DNA from: CAZYFH01 sp965249175 | GTDB lineage: Bacteria; Acidobacteriota; Vicinamibacteria; Vicinamibacterales; UBA8438 | Reading direction: 5' to 3' | Assembly (NCBI GenBank): GCA_965249175.1 | Contig: OZ252227.1 | Location: 4,774,001-4,838,000 of the forward strand | DNA length: 64,000 bases | In this document: piece by piece, positions 35,501 through 43,644 of the stretch | Layout: every line of letters begins with the position of its first letter | How positions within the stretch are numbered: the stretch's first letter is position 1 | Program-made: the position numbers and the translations under genes | Notes under the pieces: generated by a model | What the model saw: the letters and a program-made list of their open reading frames with translations, nothing else | Database searches by the model: none | Told to the model about the DNA's origin: nothing

Positions 35501-35848
35501 GAGACTGAACTGCAGGTCGAGCGTGCGGCCGATCTCCAGCACGACACCTGTCTGGATCGCGCGACGAAAGCCCACGAGCTCGACGGCGAGATCCCATGCG
35601 CCGATCGGCAACGCGGGCATGAAGAAGCGTCCGGCGGCATCGGTCGCACGCTCGACGGTGAATCCGCTGATTGGGTGCGTGGCGACGACGACCGCGCCCG
35701 GCAGCACCCCGCCTGTTCCGTCACGCACGACGCCACCGATCTCCCCGGTGTTCGTCTGGGCATCGAGCGGGGTGGCTACCCCCAGCACGGCGAGCGCCAC
35801 GATGATCCGCGCCGCGGATCCGCCCCAGACACCGACACGTATCATCAT
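32555..35848 (-). CDS. TonB-dependent receptor with carboxypeptidase-regulatory N-terminus
   Basis: 1097-aa outer-membrane protein typical of Acidobacteriota. A signal peptide (VALAVLGVATPLDAQ) is followed by a carboxypeptidase-regulatory-like domain (residues ~35-115, GGVVRDGTGGVLPGAVV). The plug domain is next (QIPLNGRQFLQL, RAGHNIYLLDGVKI), then a long beta barrel ending in aromatic FGLRYSF, a good barrel terminus. The substrate is not evident; this Oar/CarboxypepD-type class is linked to oligosaccharide, peptide or protein uptake. It is first in a minus-strand run after the cupredoxin/LpxB genes, 19 bp from the next gene. Confidence 0.92.
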   Translation of the reverse strand: MMIRVGVWGGSAARIIVALAVLGVATPLDAQTNTGEIGGVVRDGTGGVLPGAVVVATHPISGFTVERATDAAGRFFMPALPIGAWDLAVELVGFRRAIQTGVVLEIGRTLDLQFSLDLGQVSEAVSVVAGAQMLQTTTAEISDVIQNREVVQIPLNGRQFLQLAQLSAAVVIPPGGTRGAALQQAGPLPNVGGQRAGHNIYLLDGVKITDELFNNLVINPSVDSIQEFKIQKSMYPPEFGGKASALINVATRSGANQYRGSVFAFVRDERFDAHNFFDTRSEPVPPLDQGQFGGTLGGPLSRDQTFFFVSYEGQRTNRSLTRTFSVPSAAVRGGDLSGFAPVCDPLTRDGTTGACGSYFGGNQIPRDRMDPIAAAFLEHLRLPTGAGEVQNLTAIETLDRQVDQFSARVDHRFGPDDQLFVRYSSFDAYDVQPFGTSVQQESLVPGFGRTLGTRTHNVGSSYTHTFGTTMVNELRFGWLSVDGGQESLNRGVDFAGLVGLQGVTRDPRDVGFPQINTAGFYSEMGDPTSFVFRRNEHLEIYNNFLIDRGAHRMKFGGYWFHLRFRPENPDTARGRFVYTGQFSGNPFADFLLGYPVQAQSGIGGRGDEDARTNWLHVYAQDDWRARDNLTINFGLRYEINQHMTDTDNRLSSIDLSVPGGRYVIASDDAGNISSSADALLSLIPIPWVTSAEIGWDRSLLRPSRARFAPRLGFALTTGDERQTVIRGGYGVYLNQWAYSVQTAFTRNLPFFFLRQVDVPAGEFVPRFTTGSILASGAAGSVGGAIMDHDYQVEYTQTWSGGIQTETGPGTVFEAFYMGSYTRGADNATVHNVPVPGAGPISARRPIPELAGIRAIRFDGTSIYHAVTFKTARRLRNNLAFDVAYTVSQSRDDASSPGPTAFEPNVPQDVRNIFPGEIARSSFDHRHQFVGSGTVEFPLFRRRGGWRERVFGNWRLSCIGTVQSGAPFTVSLIEDRANIGAGPAQRPDLIGDPNLPGGQRSAIRWFDTGAFALQNALTFGNAPRNPVIGPGYAVVDVSLQKDWLVGEGGRLEFRWEIFNALNRANFDVPNRFFGSPNFGRVFSALNAREMQFGLRYSF

Positions 35849-35867
35849 GGTCTCCTGTGCCGCCTAA

Positions 35868-37055
35868 CTAATAGAACTTGCGGGCGATGTTGAATCCGAT
35901 GAACCAGTTGCCGTTGTCCGCCCCCTGCGCGACCTGGGCGGGTGTGGCGCCCAGTCCGTTAGAGATATTCACCTGGAACAGGTGGCCACCCGCGCGCTTC
36001 TCGACCCCCACGCTCACGTGATGGTCGCCGTTGTCGAATCCGATGAGCCGCGGCACGTACTCGCCGGTCACATAGACGGTGTCCAGCACACGGATGCGCG
36101 CGCCGAGCCCCAACACCAGACTGTGCTCATCGCTCGACGCGAACCCCGGTTCGGGATGGAACAGCGCCTTGTTCGCGTTGCCGATCCAGATGGGCTCGAC
36201 ATACACCGCGCCCCGTTCCGACAACCGCTTGGAGAACACGGCGCCGACCGCGGGCGAGTATTCCTCCCTGAAGTTGTCAAACGCCTCGACCGAGACGTAG
36301 GCGTCGAGACCTATCCCCGGATCGTCGCGCTGCCACAACACATTGTAGCGCCCGAAAATCTGCACGTTACGGTTGTTGTTCCGGTAGACACCGACCTGGA
36401 CGCCGGGCGCGAGGCCGTACCGCAGCTCCAACCCGATGAGCGCCGGCGAGTCGAATCCGAAGAAGTCCTCGAGTAAATTGCCGTATCCAGGTCCCCCGTC
36501 CAGCGGCCGCGAGAAGCGGTGCGTCAACCGAAACGCAAAAGCATTCCGCGGCAGGCGGAGTGTCGTCGGGAGCGTGATCAGGTTGAAGTCAGGCTCGACG
36601 ACGTCGACCTCGAGATCGGCCACGCGGTCCGGACCGTCCGGTGCGTCCGCCCCGCCGGCGGGGGTCACCGTCAGCACGCCGCGCATCTCACCGTGCCCAC
36701 TCCCGCAGAACACCGAGCAGGCGAAGGTGTATCGACCGGGCGTATCTGCGACGAACTCCACTGTGACCGCTTCCTGGTCGGGCCGCGCGACCGCCCGCAC
36801 CCCCAACGCGGCGATGACGATGCCGTGCGGCACGTCGACCGCGCGGAGCGTCAACCGAACCGTATCGCCCTGTGCGACCTCGATCTCGTTTGGTGTGAAC
36901 TGGAACCGTTCGGCCACTACGGTGACCTCATGAATCCGACTGTCCGGTTGCGCCGGATCGTCGGACGCCGTCGCCGGCGCCGCGCATGCCGCGAACACCA
37001 ACAGCGCGACCGCGCCACGCCACCCGTCACCTCGCCGACACAGACGTGTGATCAT
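35868..37055 (-). CDS. CuA-like cupredoxin fused to outer-membrane beta barrel (DUF5777-like)
   Basis: 395-aa exported protein of two unlike halves. Residues 40-130 are a cupredoxin with the complete CuA-type ligand set: His77 in VPHGIVI, Cys113, Cys117, His121 and Met124 in CSVFCGSGHGEM, as in COX subunit II and N2O reductase. Residues ~165-395 resemble a DUF5777-type beta barrel, ending in the aromatic FNIARKFY typical of outer-membrane proteins. A weak lipobox (VFAAC) is near residue 24. The start overlaps the lpxB stop by 4 bp (ATGA). The function is unknown; electron transfer or copper binding at the outer membrane is inference. Confidence 0.75.
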   Translation of the reverse strand: MITRLCRRGDGWRGAVALLVFAACAAPATASDDPAQPDSRIHEVTVVAERFQFTPNEIEVAQGDTVRLTLRAVDVPHGIVIAALGVRAVARPDQEAVTVEFVADTPGRYTFACSVFCGSGHGEMRGVLTVTPAGGADAPDGPDRVADLEVDVVEPDFNLITLPTTLRLPRNAFAFRLTHRFSRPLDGGPGYGNLLEDFFGFDSPALIGLELRYGLAPGVQVGVYRNNNRNVQIFGRYNVLWQRDDPGIGLDAYVSVEAFDNFREEYSPAVGAVFSKRLSERGAVYVEPIWIGNANKALFHPEPGFASSDEHSLVLGLGARIRVLDTVYVTGEYVPRLIGFDNGDHHVSVGVEKRAGGHLFQVNISNGLGATPAQVAQGADNGNWFIGFNIARKFY

Positions 37056-38197
37056 CCCTTCTCCATTCCCTCTGCGATCCTCAAGATCCGCTCGGCGGCC
37101 CGCCGACTCGCGCCCACCGCGCCGAGTTTCGCGCGCACCTCTCCGAGCGCCGCGCGCGTGCGCGCCGCGCGCGCCGGGTCGGTCAGAAAGCTCACCGCCT
37201 CGTTCGCGACCGCCTCCGGCGTGAACGCGTCCTGAATCAGCTCGGGCACGATGCGTTCACCGGCAATCAGGTTCACCATCCCGACGTCGTCGACGTGCGA
37301 CAACGCCTTCACCACCCGATACGTCAGGGTCGACAGGCGATACACGATGACCATCGGTCGTTGGTGAATGGCCGTCTGCACCGTCGCCGTGCCGGATGCA
37401 GTCAGGACCACGTCCGAGGCCGCGACGACATCATCGGTCCGTCCTTCGACGACCACCGGTGGCGTGCCGTCGAAGCCGGCAAGCGGCGCGAACAGCGCGT
37501 CGTCGAGATCCGGCGCGCGTGCGACGACGAACTGTGTCCCAGGGACGCGCTCAGCGATGTCGCGCGCCGCACGCGTGAACCCCGGGAGAATCGCCGCGAG
37601 CTCGTTCGCGCGACTCCCTGGCAACAGCGCGACGGTCGGCGCCTCGGGCCTGAGCCCATGCCGGGACAGAAACGCCTCGCGGCCCTCGGCCGGCGCGGAG
37701 AGCTCCAGCAACGGGTGACCTACGAACTCGACCGAGATCCCCGCGTCGCGAAGGATCGGCTCTTCGAATGGGAAAATGACCAACGCGTGGCTCACGAGCT
37801 GCTTGAGGGTGCGCAGCCGGCCACGTCGCCATGCCCACACCTGCGGCACGATGTAGTAGACGACCGGGATCCCGAGCGCACGGACGGCGCGCGCAAGCCG
37901 GAAGTTGATCTCGGGAGAATCGATGGCCACGAACACGTCGGGCCGCTCCGCCCTGGCGCGCGCCACGAGCCGTCGCAAGATGGCATACGACCGCGGCAGA
38001 TGCGCGAGGGCTTCGGAGAGCCCGGTGACCGCCAAGCCACGATAGTCGGCGACCAGCTCGGCGCCAACGGCGCGGAGTCGTTCACCGCCGAGCCCGAAGA
38101 CCCGCGTCTCCGGGTCAGCCGCGCGCAACGCGCGCACCAGCGCGCCGGCGTAGAGGTCGCCGGACGGCTCCCCGCACGAGATCAGGATGCTGGGCAC
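37052..38197 (-). CDS. lpxB: Lipid-A-disaccharide synthase
   Basis: 381-aa GT19 glycosyltransferase that joins UDP-2,3-diacylglucosamine to lipid X in lipid A synthesis, at the inner face of the cytoplasmic membrane. Family motifs are clear: ISCGEPSGDLYAGAL at the N-terminus, VFVAIDSPEINFRLA, YYIVPQVWAWRRGR, VGHPLLE, LLPGSRANEL and VLTASGTATVQTAI. The length is normal. Its stop overlaps the cupredoxin-barrel gene. Other lpx genes are not in the window, so lpxB lies outside the usual lpxD-fabZ-lpxA cluster. Confidence 0.95.
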   Translation of the reverse strand: MPSILISCGEPSGDLYAGALVRALRAADPETRVFGLGGERLRAVGAELVADYRGLAVTGLSEALAHLPRSYAILRRLVARARAERPDVFVAIDSPEINFRLARAVRALGIPVVYYIVPQVWAWRRGRLRTLKQLVSHALVIFPFEEPILRDAGISVEFVGHPLLELSAPAEGREAFLSRHGLRPEAPTVALLPGSRANELAAILPGFTRAARDIAERVPGTQFVVARAPDLDDALFAPLAGFDGTPPVVVEGRTDDVVAASDVVLTASGTATVQTAIHQRPMVIVYRLSTLTYRVVKALSHVDDVGMVNLIAGERIVPELIQDAFTPEAVANEAVSFLTDPARAARTRAALGEVRAKLGAVGASRRAAERILRIAEGMEKG

Positions 38198-38230
38198 AGA
38201 GCGGGCCGTCGGTGCAGCGGTTGGTTAACC

Positions 38231-39733
38231 TTAGGGCGCGACGCCGGTGGGCCGCTTGAGATCGGCCGAGGAGAGATCGAGCTCCGATTGGGAAATCACT
38301 TCAAACCGATCGAATCCCACCCCTGCGAGATCGTCGACAAACGTCGAGGCGTCGCCCACGAGCACGATAGACAGGTTGCCCGGCTTCAAGTAGGCCTGCG
38401 CGACACGCCGGATATCGCCCACCGTCACGCCGTTGATTCGCTCCCGATACGTCTCCAGCTCGTCGAGATCGAGACCGAAGAGGATGGCCTCGAGCACCTG
38501 GACGGCGATGGCGTTCGGAGTCTCGAGCGTGATGGGAAAGTTGCCCGCCAAGTAGGCCTGCGCGCCACGCAGCTCGCGCTCGGTCACAGGCTCGCGCTGC
38601 AGCCGGGCAATCTCGTCGACCGTGAGTCGCAGCGCTTCCGCCGTCGCGACCGACCGCGTATCCGTCGTGGCCATAAAGTCGCCGGCGCTTCGTCGCGCTG
38701 CCGTGTCGGCCGACGCCGCGTAGGTCAGCGACCGCTCGGTGCGCAACACGCCGCCGAGCCGATTGCCGCCCTCGCCGCCGAGGATCTTGATCGCCACATC
38801 GAACGCCAGGAAGTCGGGGTGCGCGCGTGGCAGCGCCAGATGTCCAGCGCGGACGGCAGTCTGCACCGCACCCGGCTTGTCGACGACGATGAGGCGGCGC
38901 GTCGGCGACGGGGTCTCGTCCGCCGGCGCCCTCGGGAGATCGCCCTTCGCCCAATCGCCCAGCGCGCGCTCGGCGCCCGCGAACGCCTGCTCTGCCGTCA
39001 CGTCGCCGACGATCGCGAGAACGGCGTTGTTGGGCATGTAGTGAGCGGCGTGGAACGTGACGAGATCCTCCCGGCCTATGGCCCGCACCGATTCCGGGGT
39101 CCCGTTGTGCGGCATGCCGTAGGGATGAAAACCGTAGACCAGGCGGTTGAACACGACGCTGGCGAGGTAACCGGGGTCGTCATAGCTCACCTGCATCCCG
39201 GAGAGCACCTGCTGCCGCTGACGCTCGAGCTCGGCTGGCGCAAACGCCGGGTGCCGCGTCACATCGGACAGCAGGTCGAGCGCGAGATCGAAGCTGTCGC
39301 TCATGACAACCGTGTTGACGAAACTGAGGTCGCTGGCCGCGCCGACACCGAGCACACCGCCCACGTAGTCGATCTGTCGCGCGATGTCCTGCGCCGACCG
39401 GGTGGTTGTACCTTGATCGAGGAGCTGGGCCGCCATTGCGGCGATCCCAGGCGTCCCTCCAGGATCACTCGAGGCGCCGGCACGCACCAGCAACCGCACG
39501 TTGACGGCTGGCTGCTCGTGATGGCCGACGAACACGACCTGCAGGCCGTTGTCGAGTGTGCGAACCTCGTACTCGGGAAAGATGACGTCGCGCTCCAGCA
39601 GCGGCGGCGGCGGATCCTCGCTCGGCCAATCGATGGCGCCCGCGTCCCGCCCGCTCGCCGCGCCGCGCTGCGCCGCGACGGGCGCCGCGACCAGCAGACC
39701 GCAGATGACGCCCGCGACGAGCCGCCGGGTCAT
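38231..39733 (-). CDS. M16 peptidase-like subunit, non-catalytic
   Basis: 500-aa exported protein with the insulinase/pitrilysin fold (signal GVICGLLVAAPVAAQ). The HxxEH zinc motif is missing: the aligned position reads GIAAMAAQLLDQG. The second half keeps the Arg/Tyr-type substrate elements (GGNRLGGVLRTERSLTYA). This is the usual inactive partner of a two-subunit M16B enzyme. Its ATG overlaps the stop of the catalytic partner by 4 bp, which supports a heterodimer in the periplasm. Confidence 0.88.
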   Translation of the reverse strand: MTRRLVAGVICGLLVAAPVAAQRGAASGRDAGAIDWPSEDPPPPLLERDVIFPEYEVRTLDNGLQVVFVGHHEQPAVNVRLLVRAGASSDPGGTPGIAAMAAQLLDQGTTTRSAQDIARQIDYVGGVLGVGAASDLSFVNTVVMSDSFDLALDLLSDVTRHPAFAPAELERQRQQVLSGMQVSYDDPGYLASVVFNRLVYGFHPYGMPHNGTPESVRAIGREDLVTFHAAHYMPNNAVLAIVGDVTAEQAFAGAERALGDWAKGDLPRAPADETPSPTRRLIVVDKPGAVQTAVRAGHLALPRAHPDFLAFDVAIKILGGEGGNRLGGVLRTERSLTYAASADTAARRSAGDFMATTDTRSVATAEALRLTVDEIARLQREPVTERELRGAQAYLAGNFPITLETPNAIAVQVLEAILFGLDLDELETYRERINGVTVGDIRRVAQAYLKPGNLSIVLVGDASTFVDDLAGVGFDRFEVISQSELDLSSADLKRPTGVAP

Positions 39734-41142
39734 CGTGCACCCCCACGCGGCGGCCCGCCGAGCGGTCGGCCGCGAGACCCACGCGGGAGGATCGTCAACA
39801 CGAGCCGGTTCTCGTCCCGGAAGTAGGTCTGCGCCACCCGCTGCACGTCGTCCTTCGTGATGTTCATGAAGATATCGAACTCCGCATCGGCAGTCGTGAT
39901 GTCGTCGTGGATGACCGCCGCGTGCGCGAGGTGCGAGGCTTTCTGGTCGTTCGTGATTCGACCGATCACGTAATCGCGGGCGAACTGGTTCTTGGCCCGC
40001 TGGACCTCATCGTCGCTCGGTGGCTCCGCCTTGGCGTTGTTCAGCTCAGCGATGAGGGCGGCGGCGGCCTCCTCGGGCGTGCGTCCGGGCTGCACGAGCG
40101 CCACCGCATAAAACAGGTTCGGATCCTCGATGATGGTCTGTTGTCCGAACGCCGACACCGCCACTTGCTGCTCGTAGACCAGCCGCCGGTGAATCCGCGA
40201 GCTCTGACCGTCCGACAAGATCTTGCTCAGGATGTGCAACGGGTACGCGTCCGGATGACCGTCGTACGTGATCGGGTGCGCGACCACGACGGCCGGCAGC
40301 GGCCAGTTGTCGGCCTCGACCGTCACGCGCCGTTCTCCGGTCGGTGGCGGCTCGCGCGGAATCTCGCGCGGCACCGGCTTCATCGCCTTCGGCACGCGTC
40401 CAAAGTAGTGTTCGATCATCTGGAGCGCTTCGTCGGACGCGAAGTCCCCGACGAGCGTGAGCGTCGCGTTCTCCGGGACGTAGTACGTGTCGAAAAACGC
40501 CTGCACGTCGTCGATCGCGGCGGCTTCTAGATCGGCCATCGACCCGATCGCCGTGTGCTTGTATGGATGCGTCGTAAAGGCGTGGTCGTAGATGATCTCG
40601 GGCAGCAGTCCGAACGGCTCGCTCTCGTAGCGCCAGCGCCGCTCCTCCTTCACCACTTCCCGCTCTGATTCGAACGTCCCCTGGTTGATTCGGAGGGTGG
40701 CCATCCGATCCGCCTCGAGCCAGAGCACGAGGGGCAGATACTGCGCCGGCACGGTCTCGAAGAACACCGTGGCGTCCTCGGTGGTGTAGGCGTTGCCATC
40801 GCCGCCGACGCCCGACACCATCGTGAGATGCTGATCAGAGCGGACGTTGCGCGACCCTTTGAACATCAGGTGCTCGAAGAGATGCGCGAACCCCGTCCGC
40901 CCGGCCGGCTCGTTCTTCGACCCGACGTGGTACCACAGCTGCAGGTTGACGATCGGCGTCGAGTGATCCTCGGACAGGATCACCGTGAGCCCGTTGTCGA
41001 GGGTGGTGAGGGAATAGTTGAGCTTCGTCGGGCGTACGGCCGTGTCAACGGCGGCTGGCCCGATCGCGAGCGCAACCGTCGCCGCGATGGCGGCGCGGCG
41101 GACACGCGTCGATGCGCGTAACGCAGGCGGAATACACAGCAT
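39730..41142 (-). CDS. M16 zinc peptidase, catalytic subunit
   Basis: 470-aa secreted insulinase-family peptidase. The inverted zinc motif HxxEH is in TGFAHLFEHLMFKGS, and the third ligand Glu is in ESEREVVKEERRW about 75 residues later. The N-terminus has a hydrophobic export signal (AAIAATVALAIGPAAV). The second domain has SRIHRRLVYEQQVA. Coupled with the inactive M16 gene that follows, it should form the active half of a periplasmic peptide-degrading heterodimer. Confidence 0.92.
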   Translation of the reverse strand: MLCIPPALRASTRVRRAAIAATVALAIGPAAVDTAVRPTKLNYSLTTLDNGLTVILSEDHSTPIVNLQLWYHVGSKNEPAGRTGFAHLFEHLMFKGSRNVRSDQHLTMVSGVGGDGNAYTTEDATVFFETVPAQYLPLVLWLEADRMATLRINQGTFESEREVVKEERRWRYESEPFGLLPEIIYDHAFTTHPYKHTAIGSMADLEAAAIDDVQAFFDTYYVPENATLTLVGDFASDEALQMIEHYFGRVPKAMKPVPREIPREPPPTGERRVTVEADNWPLPAVVVAHPITYDGHPDAYPLHILSKILSDGQSSRIHRRLVYEQQVAVSAFGQQTIIEDPNLFYAVALVQPGRTPEEAAAALIAELNNAKAEPPSDDEVQRAKNQFARDYVIGRITNDQKASHLAHAAVIHDDITTADAEFDIFMNITKDDVQRVAQTYFRDENRLVLTILPRGSRGRPLGGPPRGGAR

Positions 41143-41190
41143 GTCGTCATTATCTCACGATGGGCTGCTAGCAGGCTGGGGGCGAACGGT

Positions 41191-42012
41191 TTACCCGACG
41201 ACGAAACGAAAGCCCAGTTGCATCCAGCGGAGTGGTCGGCGGTCGAACGGATCGGCATCGATACGTCGCTCGCTTCCGATGAAGACCTCGGTGGCGCCAA
41301 CACCGCCCCGGAAGCGCAAGCCACCTTCGAGACGACCGCCGTATTGCCGACGTCGACCATACACGTCGGGGTCGACGCTGACCGCTGTGCCATCCACGTC
41401 GACGATGATCGCGACACGGTCATGGACAGCGCGCATCAGCCGGATCGAGCCCGTATATTCGGTCTCGTAGTCCGCGCCGGACCGTTCGATAACGCGAAGG
41501 ACTCGACTGCCAAGGCCAATCTCGAACCCGCCGATTCGGATCAGATCGCTGTAGCTCACGCCCACCATGTTCCAAGCGACCGATTCGGGGTTCTGGCGAT
41601 CGCTGAGGTGCCGCGACACGTGGTGAAACGTCGTCCCGAGCTCGCCACGCGGAAGACGCACGAAGACCGACAGATCGATGGTGTAGTTGTTCTGGTTCGG
41701 ATCGACCGCTCGGCGCTCGTCGCCGACGATCGACTCGAAGCTCGTGAACACGTTGCCGCGCACGATGTCGAGATCGAACACGTCGATGTCAGCACCGATG
41801 TCCGTGTCCCACGCGAAGCTGTTGTCGTCGTTGTTCGTCGTGCGGATCCCGTTCAAGTGGAATCGGTAGGCGGTGAGGAACCCGACCGTGGCCTTGGACA
41901 ACCCGGCGGGACGCGCGCCACCGCTCGTCTGCGCGACCAGGGGCACCGCACCACACGAGCACCAGACCGCGATGATGACCAGGGAGGCGAGGCGGCGTGC
42001 CGGCCAGGGCAT
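41191..42012 (-). CDS. Outer-membrane beta-barrel protein, hypothetical
   Basis: 273-aa exported protein (signal SLVIIAVWCSCGAVPLVAQ) of alternating beta strands with a terminal Phe-rich strand (QLGFRFVVG). A segment TTFHHVSRHLSDR recalls the HxSSHLGD motif of DUF1207-type barrel proteins. ATG 42012 was chosen because it opens the signal peptide; the longer frame upstream is Ser/Arg low-complexity. AGTATA at 42036-42041 gives TATACT on the coding strand and could be the -10 box. The function is unknown. Confidence 0.65.
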   Translation of the reverse strand: MPWPARRLASLVIIAVWCSCGAVPLVAQTSGGARPAGLSKATVGFLTAYRFHLNGIRTTNNDDNSFAWDTDIGADIDVFDLDIVRGNVFTSFESIVGDERRAVDPNQNNYTIDLSVFVRLPRGELGTTFHHVSRHLSDRQNPESVAWNMVGVSYSDLIRIGGFEIGLGSRVLRVIERSGADYETEYTGSIRLMRAVHDRVAIIVDVDGTAVSVDPDVYGRRRQYGGRLEGGLRFRGGVGATEVFIGSERRIDADPFDRRPLRWMQLGFRFVVG

Positions 42013-42100
42013 TCGAGGCGCGACCAAACCGGCGCAGTATAGCACGCGCCCGCGGCGGGGCCGGCGCCGCGGCCGGCCCGATGCGGGTCGCGATGGATCG

Positions 42101-42805
42101 CTATCGCCCGGCGGCCATCCGCTCGACGAACGCCGCCAGATGCTCGAGCTCGAGCCGCGCCGCCACGTCGCGGACGCGACGCGCTCGCTCCTCCGGCGGC
42201 CATGACAGGAGCCGGCTGAACTCGGCGAGCGGTCCGCTCCCGCGCGTTCGCCACCGGACCCCGGCACGCCCGTGCAGTGCGCCGCGCCAGGCGAGGAGAT
42301 GCCCGACTGCGCGAAACGTGAAGTAGTAGGCGATGAGGTTCGGGCCCGGCACGAAGAAGAGCAACGGGCCGAGCACCGCGGCCGCAAGTCCGTCGATGAT
42401 CAGCCATTTGCGGTGCCGGTCGGCGTCACGCTGCAGCGTCGCCTGCGCCGTGTCGAGCGCGCGTACGCCGTCGAGATCGTCCGGATGGACCAGCTCCGCT
42501 TCGGCCTGCGTTCTCAGATACCAGAGCAGGCGTTGCTCAGCGATCGCTTCGGCCACCCGCGAGATCACGGCATTACGCAAGCGCACGAGCCATGGCTGTC
42601 GAATGCGCGGGTCGGCGGGTACGGACTCCAGGCGCCGGGCGCGACGCTCTTCCTGCGCCTCGGCCATCATGTCGCGAAATCGGGCGTAGACGCCGGTGCG
42701 ACCCCGTGGGGCGTCACCAAGGGCATCCTCCGCCTCGGCCGACTCGCAATACAGCTCGAAGCGGTCGGTCCCCAAGGGCACGAGATAGACGTCTACCCCA
42801 GACAC
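42101..42805 (-). CDS. Membrane-associated hypothetical (Mit_KHE1-like segment)
   Basis: 234-aa protein, mostly charged helices, with one hydrophobic hairpin in the second half (IIDGLAAAVLGPLLFFVP followed by NLIAYYFTFRAVGHLLAW). The PGPN turn between two helices followed by Arg-Gly residues resembles the family called mitochondrial K+/H+ exchange-related (PF10173). That match is from memory of the motif and is tentative. It has no operon partner: it diverges from the act operon across about 175 bp. Confidence 0.5.
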   Translation of the reverse strand: MSGVDVYLVPLGTDRFELYCESAEAEDALGDAPRGRTGVYARFRDMMAEAQEERRARRLESVPADPRIRQPWLVRLRNAVISRVAEAIAEQRLLWYLRTQAEAELVHPDDLDGVRALDTAQATLQRDADRHRKWLIIDGLAAAVLGPLLFFVPGPNLIAYYFTFRAVGHLLAWRGALHGRAGVRWRTRGSGPLAEFSRLLSWPPEERARRVRDVAARLELEHLAAFVERMAAGR

Positions 42806-42980
42806 GCTGCGGTTCTCGAGGTTGGTGGCATCTCTACCAGCCCATGGTGAAAATCACGCGACACTTCACCACGGGCAGCTAGCAGTCGTTCGTCGGCTCG
42901 GACCATTGTTGGCGGCTCGCGACCCGCCAGCGTATGATACGCGCGGTTCGACAACCTGCTCGGAACAGTTTTTCCCAACC

Positions 42981-43550
42981 TTGACCGCACGCCTGCTCGT
43001 GTATCGATGGTGGCTTCCAGTGGCCGGCGCGGTCCTGGTCGCCGTGCTGGGGGGCACGTCGGCGACGGTCGTGATGCGCGCAGGCGCCCAGGTCGCGGAC
43101 GAGGCCGGCTCGAGAACTGGCGACGACTCGACGGTCAGCGCGGGACAGCCGATCGCCTTCAGCCACGCCCATCATGCGGGCGAGTATCAGATCGACTGCG
43201 AGTTCTGCCACGCGTATGCCCGGCGCGGCCCCGTCGCGGGGATCCCCTCGGTCGAGCGCTGCGCCGGCTGCCACCGCACGATCCTGAGCGAGCGGCCGGA
43301 GATCCTCAAGCTGCTCGACTACTGGGAGAACCGCGAACCGATCCCGTGGCTCCGCGTGCACGACCTTCCGGACTATGTGCGGTTCACGCACAAAGCGCAC
43401 CTGCGCGCCGGACTCGACTGCGCGCACTGCCATGGCGACCTCACGGGGATGGATATCGCCGCGCAAGTCGAGCCGCTCACGATGGGATGGTGCGTGGATT
43501 GTCACGAGGCGCGCGACGCGTCACGGGACTGCCTGGTCTGTCATTACTGA
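42981..43550 (+). CDS. actA: Alternative complex III subunit ActA, pentahaem cytochrome c
   Basis: 189-aa cytochrome with one N-terminal transmembrane helix (WWLPVAGAVLVAVLGG) and five CxxCH haem sites: CEFCH, CAGCH, CAHCH, CVDCH and CLVCH. This is the pentahaem subunit of alternative complex III, which takes electrons from the quinol-oxidising part and hands them to a periplasmic acceptor. The TTG at 42981 is the first plausible start; a GTG at 42999 is an alternative. The next gene starts 94 bp on, the widest spacing in the operon. Confidence 0.92.
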   Translation: MTARLLVYRWWLPVAGAVLVAVLGGTSATVVMRAGAQVADEAGSRTGDDSTVSAGQPIAFSHAHHAGEYQIDCEFCHAYARRGPVAGIPSVERCAGCHRTILSERPEILKLLDYWENREPIPWLRVHDLPDYVRFTHKAHLRAGLDCAHCHGDLTGMDIAAQVEPLTMGWCVDCHEARDASRDCLVCHY

Positions 43551-43644
43551 TGACCGTCGTCCGGACCATCTGTCGCCGACCAAGGTTGTTACGGGCGCGT
43601 GGACGCGCGAGCGACGAGTCCTCGTCCGTCCGGAGTCAGGATTG

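Noticed and set aside
37295..39826. A very long plus-strand open frame (over 800 codons) opposite lpxB and the M16 gene.
   Set aside because: It is antisense to two strongly supported genes, has low-complexity Arg/Gly/Ala composition and no domain; open frames like this are common in G+C-rich DNA.
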